This document shows positions 53,490-64,000 of a DNA stretch of 64,000 nucleotides, piece after piece. Numbering within the stretch: the first letter of the stretch is position 1; each line of letters begins with the position of its first letter. The notes below the pieces were generated by a model that worked only from the letters and a program-made list of their open reading frames with translations, was not told where the DNA came from and made no database searches. The stretch spans positions 21,991,501 to 22,055,500 of the forward strand of contig NC_087262.1 of assembly GCF_037042905.1 (NCBI RefSeq), read 5' to 3'. The stretch comes from Lytechinus pictus. Taxonomy: Eukaryota; Echinodermata; Echinoidea; Temnopleuroida; Toxopneustidae. A program made the translations under genes and the position numbers.

Positions 53490-54620
53490 GATAACAAATG
53501 GTGAAAATTACTAGTAAGAGATGCACCCCAAATTTCCAAGGCCAATAAGAGGGGCCTCGACAGTCATTGCCTTTGATTGATTTAAGCCCTGGTATCACCA
53601 AAGCTAGTTTTTGCAATCCAGATGCAACAGATTCTACAACATACATGTAGAAAATCTATTGAAAATGCCTGTCAAATTACAATGAACAGCTCTGAGAGGC
53701 CTTTGTCGGAAATTGGTGTACCAGGACAGCTTATCCTCATAAGATTCTGAGCTTACGAGAAAAAAATCACAAATAATCCGTTTGTCCAGGGTCCAGGACG
53801 AAACTGCCGTTATGATTCACTGATTTTCGACTGACTGCTTTGTCATGAAGGGCTTTTGACAATAGATTGTTTTTGCTGTAGAATCCATTCCTGTAGCGAA
53901 GGTAAAAACTTCCTGATAACACTTTCAGTACTTGTACATTTCTTTGTTACAACACAGATGGGGACAATTAAGAGGGACGTGCATAGTCATGGTCGTCTAC
54001 TGATTTAAGCCCAGGGCCCAGTCTTACAAAGAGTTGCGATTGATCCAATCAATCACAACTATGGACGGCCAGCAACGTCAACATCTATTGTGCATGTTTG
54101 TACAAAATATTTTCTAATTATGATGTATATTCATGCATTCATTGTTTTCTTGAAAATTCAGTGTGCTTCTCTTTGTTTACAAAGGGCATTGTGCAAATTT
54201 TCTGTAGAAAAAATTATGACACTGATGGATTTCCATAAAGTTACGATTGATTGGATCAATCGTAACTCTTTGTAAGACGGGGCCCTGGTTTCACAATAAT
54301 CTTTTCAGTGCTTGTATATTTGTGTCTTCCAAAGCTGTTTAAAAATGGTCACCTTGACCACTGAACACAAATGGAAAAATTAAAGAGGGGCATAAATGGT
54401 CATGGCGTAGGATTGACTTACATTTCTTTATTACAACACAAATGTGGTCAATTAAGAGTGGATTCTGTGGTCATGGCCCTGGTTTCACGATAACACTTTT
54501 CAGTACTTGTATATTTGTGTCTTCCACTGCTGTTTAAAGACAGCAACATCACCTTGACTATATTGTAAATGTGCACTGAAAGTTTTCTTTTAGAAAATAC
54601 ATTTGAAACACCTTCGCTAT
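53490..54620 (+). repeat. Diverged tandem array downstream of gene B
   Basis: CCTGGTTTCACNATAACACTTTTCAG, GTACTTGTATATTTNTGTC, AACACAAATGGGGNCAATTAAGAG and TGGTCATGGC phrases recur (around 53480, 53915, 54290, 54420). A MITE lies inside. Unit about 190 bp. Confidence 0.55.
54011..54288. mobile_element. 278-bp MITE, GGGCCCNGTCTTACAAAG family, copy 3
   Basis: Ends CCAGGGCCCAGTCTTACAAA / TTTGTAAGACGGGGCCCTGG inverted, with GATTGATCCAATCAATC subterminal palindrome. Confidence 0.82.
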
Positions 54621-56268
54621 AAACCAAAGCAATACAGATGTTTATTCTATGAGTTACCTCAGTACTGCCAAACATGTTTTCATTTTTGTTGAGTGAAAAG
54701 TAGCATGATAAACTTACATGATTTATATGTTATTTTATAATAAAGAACTCAGTTGTAACTTCATATAATTTTAGAATTTGTATGGTGTTATTTTTTCAAA
54801 TTTACTGACATGGATGGATTATATTTTGTATATGTATATTTGTGAGTGGTCAGATTAGTGTTTGAATTTTACCTTTAATGCCTTTTAAGCTTTGGTAAAT
54901 CCACCCAAAAGTGATGGTCACTATTCAAATTTATTACTATATGAATGTGTTTATGTCCTAAACTGATGGTATCAAAGATTTTAAGTAAACACATTTTTAT
55001 TAATTTTTCGATATAATATTAAAATTAATTTTGGCCCTATTAAATTGAAATAAAAGTATCACAGGGATCGGATGCTAAATATCCTCAATTGCAAAATACA
55101 AATTTTCACGAATCATCAACTACTGAAAAAAAATCTTAAAGTCCCTTCACTTCTGTGAGGGTGGAATATTAGGTGATACCAAGGAGGTTTCAAATGAGAT
55201 GGAGTAACGGCAAATAAAATCTCTTTGAACAAGGTTAAGAACCGCCAGCAGAAAGTATGTCAGTCATGCACTTTGCTCAACATCTCTTGCAATTGTGTAG
55301 ACAAATGATTCCCGCATGACTCCGCAGCTATAGGTCATACATAAAGGGAAATTGCTTTTGTGATGATAATTACTTTTTCGCCGCATCTTGGTCTGGTTAT
55401 GTGTGTAGTACATAATTCGGAGGCATGCGAAAATGAACTATGCAATATGTCCTGAAATATGACTCAAATTTGCTCGACTGGGCATGTGCGGGCACTCGTC
55501 TGGCATATACAGTAATGAATAACAGTATTCCACTGACCACATTTGAAATTTTCATTCGCCGCAAACGATCGGAAAAGTGTTAAAATCTGGTTTCAGTAAA
55601 GGTCAAATTCTTTCTTTTTTCACTAATTATAGGTTAATTGATATAATATGGGCAAATATCTCGTAATAGTGCTTGGTTATTGATGTTTTTTCATGCATTC
55701 AAACTTCAGTTTATTTATTAATATGAAACATGAAAAATTGATACAAATGAATATTCGTGAAATTTCACCCCTCGGATTTCTTCATTGAAACTGGCGGCTT
55801 CGAAGGCGGACATCAAAAAGGTCCTTATTGCCGTTCTTTCTTTTGTACTTCTTTAGAAATGACCAGCTGCTTGAATGAATTTGTTGCCTGTTGGAACTCC
55901 AGTCATATAATCTTCTTGGTGATACTCAACATTGGTTTCTTTTTTCTATTATTGAAACTTTACCAAAGCTTTAGGCAGGCTTTAATAATGTGTTTTTCAT
56001 GAAAAATTTATCATGAGCAATGATGATATAAAGTCTCAGAACGAGAGAGGGAGAGAGAAAAAAATGTCTAAACCTCACATGGATCATTCTTTAACCAAAA
56101 AAAAACATAACCCGAACGAGTTGTGGCACCAGAATGTTTAAAGTGGGGGGAGGCGAGTGGAAGGGGAAAAATGGTGGGGGGAGAAAAAATCGAAATGCAA
56201 AATCTTTCCCCTTCATTCTCAACATTTCTGGGGGCATTAGTTCCTACCCACCCCCCCCCCCCCCCGTG
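54621..56268. other. Unrecognised AT-rich intergenic sequence
   Basis: No exon or element recognised. A poly-C run at about 56250-56266 marks the start of the tandem array. Confidence 0.5.
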
Positions 56269-56935
56269 GATACATCTTGCTCATGAAGGGGGGGGGGTCA
56301 TCAAATGCGCTTTTTTTTTTGTGCAATTGAAGATGGGAGAGATGATATGGATGATACCAGTTCGTTTTTTTCTTCATGCAGGGCCCTCCTTGGATTTCAT
56401 GGGCGATGGGCGGGTATAGCCACAGAAAACAGTGGTTTTTAATAAGTGAGAAAATCTCATCTTCCTTTTTAAGGGTGCGGGTAGGAAAACTCTAGAAAAG
56501 GGAATGGGTAGGTCAGTAGGCCTACCCTTCATTAGTTCAGGGACGTGAGAGGGAGACGTCCCTGGTCTAATAAATGAATGCCATCTTTCTGCTACATTCG
56601 CCGTCTCGATAATCTGGAGAAATAGTTTCAAAGCCCGTTGCTCCTCCGTACCTTTGATGACCTCGGGTGACCTCGCGATACTGCCCAATCGGGAATTGAT
56701 TTAAGAGCTTTGACAACTCGAGGTCCCTAGTTATGTCTGCTTATTTTATCGAGATATGATCCAATGATTGAACGAGATCAAGTTTTGCCTGAACCGGGGC
56801 CTGCCTGCCTCGTTATTGGAGAGTATTCCATAAAATTTCATTATAAAAAGTTATGCCTGGCGGCCGGGCTCCAATCTCACTCATTGGTTGAACTCCCTGA
56901 TCTAACCAAAAGTGATGCATACCAGTGCATCTCTG
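56269..56935 (+). repeat. 2.55-kb tandem array, copy 1 (3' part only)
   Basis: Matches 60525-61213 and 63070-63762 from TACATCTTGCTCA onward, but is more diverged, with a ~25-bp deletion near 56614 and a replaced segment near 56540-56565. It is broken on the right by a hAT-like element. Confidence 0.85.
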
Positions 56936-58656
56936 CAGTGGCGTAACAGGCGGGGGGCAGGGGGGCAAGTTGCCCCCCCCCTGGCGGATTTCACCGGGAA
57001 AATTTAAAAAAAAACGGGAAAAAGAAAAAAAGGAGGGAGAAAGAAAGGGAAAGGGAGAGAAAAGGGGAAAAGGAAAGGAGGAAAAGGAAAGGGAAAAGTG
57101 AAAAGAAAACGATTTTTCTTTTACTGGAAAAGGAAAAAGCGGGAAAAGGAACGAAAGAAGAACATTTGAGAAAGAAGAATAATTCCAAAATATGCCTATG
57201 TAATGCAATAGCATGATGGAAAATAAATTAAAAGGTGACAAAGTGGCAAACAATAGCGGGAAAGAAAGGTAAAATGGAATAAGTCAAAAGCTGAATTAGA
57301 AAACAAAGAAAAGGGACAAGAAAAAAAAAATAACACGACCGGATTGCCGAGGATTGACAATTAAGAGCGGGAAGAAAGATGGACTGCATACAACATTGTG
57401 CAAACAATTAACAAATTGTTTTTTGTTTAATTTATTGTTCAACATTTGTTACGAAATTCCATTGATTTGTCTGTATTATCGATCATATTGAATATGTATT
57501 GTTATTTTGATTATATTTTGAAAACATTTTTAACGGAAATAAATAAATCTAAATCTAATTGTGCTATAAGCTTGCTTAATTTTATGCAAATAAGCTACCG
57601 GGGCTTTGCCCCGGACCCCACGCAGTAGGGGCTCTTCATCTATAAAATGGCTCTACAACGTCCCCGTTTAATCACGTTCAATCTCTAGCGTACAGGCGCG
57701 GGGGGGGGGGTCTTGGTTCTACACCCAAGAGGATATCACAGAAATTATAGGAGACAACGTATAATGAAATGAATGGAAACAATGAAATGTGTTATTTGCT
57801 GAATATAATGGGAAAATCTATCACATAATAAGAATTTAATTTCAATAGGCAATATTTTTCCAGCTCGCTTTGCACGCTCGCGACTTTTAACATATTCAAC
57901 AAACAAATCAATATAATGACAAATAGAAAGAATAGAACCAACATGCAGTGGATGTAGGATGTAAATTTTCCCACATTGCTATGTTATGCCCCCTCAAATA
58001 TATTTGGTTCATTACGTATTTGGGTTGAATAAATGTGTTTTGTAAAAGCTATATTGTGTATATACCCGCGATTTGATTGAAATTGAGGTTTAAATGGCTT
58101 TGATATCAAGATCTTCCGGGGGCTCCGCCCCGGACCCCATCCGCACAGCACTGCCGTATATGAGAATGGAAGGGTTGGGCCATTGGCCCCAAAAAGTTCT
58201 ACAAACAAGAACTAAAAAAAAAGAGGAAAGAAAAGCAAAGGGAAAGTGTAGGATATAATTTTATTTACTCAATATAATTTCAAAAATATCTCAAAGTTAG
58301 ATTCTCATGAAATGGTGATTTTTTTTTTCGCTCGCTTCAGAATCCTGTTCACAATGGCGTACAGACCACAAAGAAGGGAATGGAAAGAGAGAAGAGTGAA
58401 ATATATTATTTTCTGGATATCATGTCAAAATCTATCACAACATTAGATTTTTGTATCAAAAAGGTCAAAATTTTTGCTCGCTCGCTTCGCTCGCTCGCAA
58501 CTTTTATTTTTTCAAGATAAATTATGCCCGATACGCAATATCTGGCCCTCTCAAAATAGTCGCCTCATTACACCATTACGCCAGTTCATGCCATGATCTG
58601 ACCGGGAAATTTTTGGCTCTTGCCCCCCCTGGCCACCGACCCCTGTTACGCCGCTG
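56936..58656. mobile_element. 1.72-kb hAT-like element with 8-bp duplication, inside the tandem array
   Basis: Ends CAGTGGCGTAACAGG / CCTGTTACGCCGCTG inverted with one mismatch. Flanks CATCTCTG (56928-56935) and TATCTCTG (58657-58664) are an 8-bp duplication with one change; the intact copies read CATCTCTGTACCCATG there. Carries a ~125-bp polypurine tract (about 57000-57125) and two GGGGC-x-CCGCCCCGGACCCC-like stretches (57598, 58116). No transposase found. Confidence 0.88.
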
Positions 58657-61213
58657 TATCTCTGTACTACCCATGTCGAACAATCGTGATCATATTCTAA
58701 TTTTCAAATCAGGTATATATTTCTGCAGTTGCGCAGGCTTTTAAAAGCGGAGAATCAACATGGCTCTGGGTACGTTACCCCCTATGTTCTATTGTTTCTT
58801 ACTTTGCATTTCATTAAAAAAGTCTAACCACTCGGAATGCGTTACCCTCCTCCTCTACCTCGCAAAGGAAGTAGAGGAACGGTCATCAATGACAACGAGC
58901 GAGATATCAAGATGATATCACTCGAAGTCCGCTTCGCGCTCAGAGGGAAACGCTACGACTCCTCATCGTGGTTAGGTGTGGGGACACTAGTGTGTCGTAA
59001 GAGAACGATACATACTATAGAAATGATCTCTAAAAGTATGATCTTAACCTATTTAAGAAACTTATGTAATTTATATACTAGAAATAACCATCATAAAATA
59101 CAGTTACTGAATGTATAAACACACTAGAATTATTACAGATTTCATTAGATATACAATGTATATACTTTGTCTCTATATTAATACATGCTAACAGTAATAT
59201 TACCTTAAAAATAATTAACATTAGGTTTTTGTCAAGATCTGTGATTCTCGATTAAAATGAATTTCAAGTAATTTTTTGCTAACTTGCTTGGTAGGCAGTG
59301 AAGAACAGCTCTTTGATGAATATTTATTAGTACTTTATTAGTCTTGGTACCAGACATTTTAATTTGTAAGTTACGTAGCTCAACCAAATAAAATCATTCC
59401 TTGAGTTAATTGCCCGTAATTTTGTAATTTTGTTAAACTTCAATTATGAAGATTTTTTTTTTCGCTTTTGTTTTGTTTTTGTTTTTAGTTCAAAATGGCA
59501 ATAAAATGTAAAGGTAATAAAGTCTATGATTAGAAATATCTGCGTGGAATAGCTGTATTATGAATATTCATTAGATTAGTTAGTCTTTATTACCAAACTT
59601 TACCAAGTTTTATCTGTTTAATATATTTCTGTACTTTTCATACAAATCATTCATGAACACTATACTGTTATCATATGTAACAAATATAATTGTTTATGTC
59701 CTCTGAATTGGGAAATATATATAAATTCATTTATAGCATATCTTTTATTAAAATTTCACTATTTTGTGCGAATACTCTCCAAAGTCTGAATGAGGAAAAT
59801 GAATATGCATGAGCTTAGTCTTAAATGCTAGACACTCATGAATAGATATAAATCCTTGCAGTTAACTACATGTTTTCAATTCAAGTTGGAAATTGATGAT
59901 ATTACTTCGTGTTTTGATACCACTTCCTGCAGAGGTACATTGATTTACAATATAGGCCTTTACTTTATGAAGCCAAGTTCTATCTTATTAATATCTCAAT
60001 ATGATGCAATTATAACGCATACATGTAAGTAATTTTGTTTTCTTTCTTTCTTTTCTTCGTAACTGAAGATTAAGAATTTAACTTTGTTGAATTACTATTA
60101 CCATATATTTATAACAACTTGAAACTTAATTGTTATATCTTGGCAGTCTATCACTTTTATATTCTTCTCTTTCTTTCCTCTCTTCCTTATTCTTACATTT
60201 TTATTTTGTTTTCTTGGATGCAAAACCAGTTTAAAGTTGCTTCAACCAATCAAGCTTTTAGCTTATGTTGCAACACCTTTGTATGTTCATCATTTACTTG
60301 TGTTTATATATATTTATATATTATCTGTGTATTCTTTTACATTGTACATTGTGAACATGCATGAATAAATAAATAAATAAATAAATAACGTTCAGCAATG
60401 TGGTATATCGTGATATTGTATGGAGAAAAAAAAATCACATAAATTTATTGGCCTAGCTAATGAGCTTAACTAACACATTTAAGGAGGGAAGGGGGAAATA
60501 TTATCATTAACATACATCATACATCTTGCTCATAAAGGGGGGGGGTGATCAAATGCGCTTTTTGTGCAATTGAAGATGGAAGATATGATATGGATGATAC
60601 CAGTTCGTTTTTTTCTTCATGCAGGGCCCTCCTTGGATTTCATGGGCGATGGGCGGGTATAGCCACAGAAAACAGTGGTTTTTAATAAGTGAGAAAATCT
60701 CATCTTCCTTTTTGAGGGTGCGGGTAGGAAAACTCTAGAAAAGGGAATGGGTAGGTCAGTAGGCCTACCCTTCATTAGTTCAATCGGAGGCTTCAGCGGT
60801 TCATCCCGGCATCCATAGGTCTAATAAATTAATGCCATCTTTCTGCTACATTCGCCGTCTCGATAAGTTCTTGACACAGTTGGAGCGGGGAATCTGGAGA
60901 AATAGTTTCAAAGCTCGTTGCTCCTCCGTACCTTTGATGACCTCGGGTGACCTCGCGATACTGCCCAATTGGGAATTGATTTATAAGAGCTTTGACAACT
61001 CCAGGGCCCTAGTTATGTCTGCTTATTTTATCGAGATATGATCCAATGATTGAACGCGATCAAGTTTTGCCTGAACCGGTGCCTGCCTGCCTCGATATTG
61101 AAGAGTATTCCATAAAATTTCATTATAAAAAGTTATGCTTTGCGGCCGGGCTCCAATCTCACTCAATGGTTGAACTCCCTGATCTAACCAAAAGTGATGC
61201 ATACCAGTGCATC
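58657..61213 (+). repeat. 2.55-kb tandem array, copy 2
   Basis: Nearly identical to 61214-63762 over its whole length; landmark ATG positions 58760 and 61310 are 2550 bp apart. An AAAT microsatellite lies near 60362-60388. No known gene product recognised. Confidence 0.93.
58760..58915 (+). CDS. Same small ORF, copy 2, shortened to 51 aa
   Basis: Same ATG context and leader as the copy at 61310, but the codon that is TGG there is TGA here, ending after SSMTTSEISR. Substitutions in the shared part are few. Confidence 0.2.
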   Translation: MALGTLPPMFYCFLLCISLKKSNHSECVTLLLYLAKEVEERSSMTTSEISR

Positions 61214-63762
61214 TCTGTACCCATGTCGAACAATCGTGATCATATTATAATTTTCAAATCAGGTATATATTTCTGCAGTTGCGCAGGCTTTTAAAAGAGG
61301 AGAATCAACATGGCTCTGGGTACGTTACCCCCAATGTTCTATTGTATATTACTTTGCATTTCATTAAAAAAGTCTAACCACTCAGAATGCGTTTCCCTCC
61401 TCCTCTTCCTCGCAAAGGAAGTAGAGGAACGGTCATCAATGACAACGAGCGAGATATCAAGATGGTATCACTCGAAGTCCGCTTCGCGCTCAGAGGGAAA
61501 CGCTACGACTCCTCATCGTGGTTAGGTGTGGGGACACTAGTGTGTCGTAAGAGAACGATACATACTATAGAAATGATCCCTAAAAGTATGATCTTAACCT
61601 ATTTAAGAAACTTATGTAATTTATATACTAGAAATAACCATCATAAAATACAGTTACTGAATGTATAAACACACTAGAATTATTACAGATTTCATTAGAT
61701 ATACAATGTATATACTTTGTCTCTATATTAATACATGCTAACAGTAATATTACCTTAAAAATAATTAACATTAGGTTTTTGTCAAGATCTGTGATTCTCG
61801 ATTAAAATGAATTTCAAGTAATTTTTTGCTAACTTGCTTGGTAGGCAGTGAAGAACAGCTCTTTGATGAATATTTATTAGTACTTTATTAGTCTTGGTAC
61901 CAGACATTTTAATTTGTAAGTTACGTAGCTCAACCAAATAAAATCATTCCTTGAGTTAATTGCCCGTAATTTTGTAATTTTGTTAAACTTCAATTATGAA
62001 GATTTTTTTTTTCGCTTTTGTTTTGTTTTTGTTTTTAGTTCAAAATGGCAATAAAATGTAAAGGTAATAAAGTCTATGATTAGAAATATCTGCGTGGAAT
62101 AGCTGTATTATGAATATTCATTAGATTAGTTAGTCTTTATTACCAAACTTTACCAAGTTTTATCTGTTTAATATATTTCTGTACTTTTCATACAAATCAT
62201 TCATGAACACTATACTGTTATCATATGTAACAAATATAATTGTTTATGTCCTCTGAATTGGGAAATATATATAAATTCATTTATAGCATATCTTTTATTA
62301 AAATTTCACTATTTTGTGCGAATACTCTCCAAAGTCTGAATGAGGAAAATGAATATGCATGAGCTTAGTCTTAAATGCTAGACACTCATGAATAGATATA
62401 AATCCTTGCAGTTAACTACATGTTTTCAATTCAAGTTGGAAATTGATGATATTACTTCGTGTTTTGATACCACTTCCTGCAGAGGTACATTGATTTACAA
62501 TATAGGCCTTTACTTTATGAAGCCAAGTTCTATTTTATTAATATCTCAATATGATGCAATTATAACGCATACATGTAAGTAATTTTGTTTTCTTTCTTTC
62601 TTTTCTTCGTAACTGAAGATTAAGAATTTAACTTTGTTGAATTACTATTACCATATATTTATAACAACTTGAAACTTAATTGTTATATCTTGGCAGTCTA
62701 TCACTTTTATATTCTTCTCTTTCTTTCCTCTCTTCCTTATTCTTACATTTTTATTTTGTTTTCTTGGATGCAAAACCAGTTTAAAGTTGCTTCAACCAAT
62801 CAAGCTTTTAGCTTATGTTGCAACACCTTTGTATGTTCATCATTTACTTGTGTTTATATATATTTATATATTATCTGTGTATTCTTTTACATTGTACATT
62901 GTGAACATGCATGAATAAATAAATAAATAAATAAATAACGTTCAGCAATGTGGTATATCGTGATATTGTATGGAGAAAAAAAATCACATAAATTTATTGG
63001 CCTAGCTAATGAGCTTAACTAACACATTTAAGGAGGGAAGGGGGAAATATTATCATTAACATACATCATACATCTTGCTCATAAAGGGGGGGGTGATCAA
63101 ATGCGCTTTTTGTGCAATTGAAGATGGTAGAGATGATATGGATGATACCAGTTCGTTTTTTTCTTCATGCAGGGCCCTCCTTGGATTTCATGGGCGATGG
63201 GCGGGTATAGCCACAGAAAACAGTGGTTTTTAATAAGTGAGAAAATCTCATCTTCCTTTTTGAGGGTGCGGGTAGGAAAACTCTAGAAAAGGGAATGGGT
63301 AGGTCAGTAGGCCTACCCTTCATTAGTTCAATCGGAGGCTTCAGCGGTTCATCCCGGCATCCATAGGTCTAATAAATTAATGCCATCTTTCTGCTACATT
63401 CGCCGTCTCGATAATTTCTTGACACAGTTGGAGCGGGGAATCTGGAGAAATAGTTTCAAAGCTCGTTGCTCCTCCGTACCTTTGATGACCTCGGGTGACC
63501 TCGCGATACTGCCCAATTGGGAATTGATTTATAAGAGCTTTGACAACTCCAGGGCCCTAGTTATGTCTGCTTATTTTATCGAGATATGATCCAATGATTG
63601 AACGCGATCAAGTTTTGCCTGAACCGGGGCCTGCCTGCCTCGATATTGAAGAGTATTCCATAAAATTTCATTATAAAAAGTTATGCTTTGCGGCCGGGCT
63701 CCAATCTCACTCAATGGTTGAACTCCCTGATCTAACCAAAAGTGATGCATACCAGTGCATCT
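61214..63762 (+). repeat. 2.55-kb tandem array, copy 3
   Basis: The next landmark ATG (63858) is 2548 bp after 61310. Differences from copy 2 are single bases and small homopolymer changes, so duplication or homogenisation is recent. Confidence 0.93.
61310..61525 (+). CDS. Small ORF of unknown function in the tandem unit (copy 3, 71 aa)
   Basis: The ATG sits in a favourable context (ATCAACATGG). It begins MALGTLPPMFYCILLCISLK, a short hydrophobic leader-like stretch, then continues SNHSECVSLLLFLAKEVEE and ends ATTPHRG. Copy 2 (58760-58915) has the same start but a TGA after 51 codons; copy 4 (from 63858) is open to the window edge. A GTACGT right after ATGGCTCTGG could instead be a splice donor. 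No family recognised. It may be a chance ORF. Confidence 0.25.
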   Translation: MALGTLPPMFYCILLCISLKKSNHSECVSLLLFLAKEVEERSSMTTSEISRWYHSKSASRSEGNATTPHRG

Positions 63763-64000
63763 CTGTACCCATGTCGAACAATCGTGATCATATTATAATT
63801 TTCAAATCAGGTATATATTTCTGCAGTTGCGCAGGCTTTTAAAAGAGGAGAATCAACATGGCTCTGGGTACGTTACCCCCTATGTTCTATTGTATATTAC
63901 TTTGCATTTCATTAAAAAAGTCTAACCACTCAGAATGCGTTTCCCTCCTCCTCTTCCTCGCAAAGGAAGTAGAGGAACGGTCATCAATGACAACGAGCGA
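63763..64000 (+). repeat. 2.55-kb tandem array, copy 4 (start only)
   Basis: Continues with near identity to the beginning of copies 2 and 3 until the window ends, so the array extends further right. Confidence 0.93.

Noticed and set aside
56813-57253. 146-aa minus-strand ORF rich in Phe and Ser
   Set aside because: Comes from the polypurine tract of the hAT-like element.

Overview
This is animal genomic DNA: short coding exons with GT/AG splice sites are separated by introns and long repeat-rich non-coding stretches. The gene family (mind bomb-type E3 ligases in tandem copies), the tRNA-derived SINEs and the many palindromic MITEs suggest a marine invertebrate deuterostome, most likely an echinoderm such as a sea urchin. 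The phylum call is an inference and no species is claimed.

Two related genes lie head-to-tail on the + strand. Gene A (1662-18841) enters from the left edge. Its last ten coding exons encode a REP-type repeat, an ankyrin-repeat block, a basic linker, a short coiled coil and a RING-like tail. Gene B (30999-48777) looks complete. It has 17 well-supported coding exons plus a candidate 36-nt microexon, about 1153 aa in frame throughout. Its order is Mib/HERC2 domain, ZZ zinc finger, degenerate second Mib/HERC2-like segment, REP repeats, ankyrin repeats, a long Ser-rich linker made of about ten ~21-aa repeats, coiled coil and RING-like tail. The ten shared exons have the same intron phases and nearly the same lengths, so the genes are tandem paralogs. 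In both, the RING-like tail keeps only the second zinc site (C-x-H ... C-x2-C).

Non-coding layout. 737-1476: dispersed repeat. 3540-12500: intron of gene A swollen to 9 kb by a block bounded by 34-bp inverted termini (3717-12149) and holding SINEs, a MITE and hairpins. 13.8-16.2 kb: MITEs, one nested. 18.8-31.0 kb: intergenic, with diverged tandem arrays, palindromic MITEs and nested MITEs. 31-48 kb: introns of gene B with a hAT-like element (8-bp target duplication), a SINE and an AGT/AGC array split by another element. 48.8-54.6 kb: 3' tandem repeats, a TTAA-flanked palindromic MITE, a repeat carrying AGGTCA arrays and a 0.6-kb duplication. 56.27-64 kb: a recent 2.55-kb tandem array interrupted by a hAT-like element and running off the right edge.

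By family knowledge, mind bomb proteins are cytoplasmic ubiquitin ligases that promote endocytosis of Notch ligands. Whether these paralogs still ligate ubiquitin is open, given the reduced RING.
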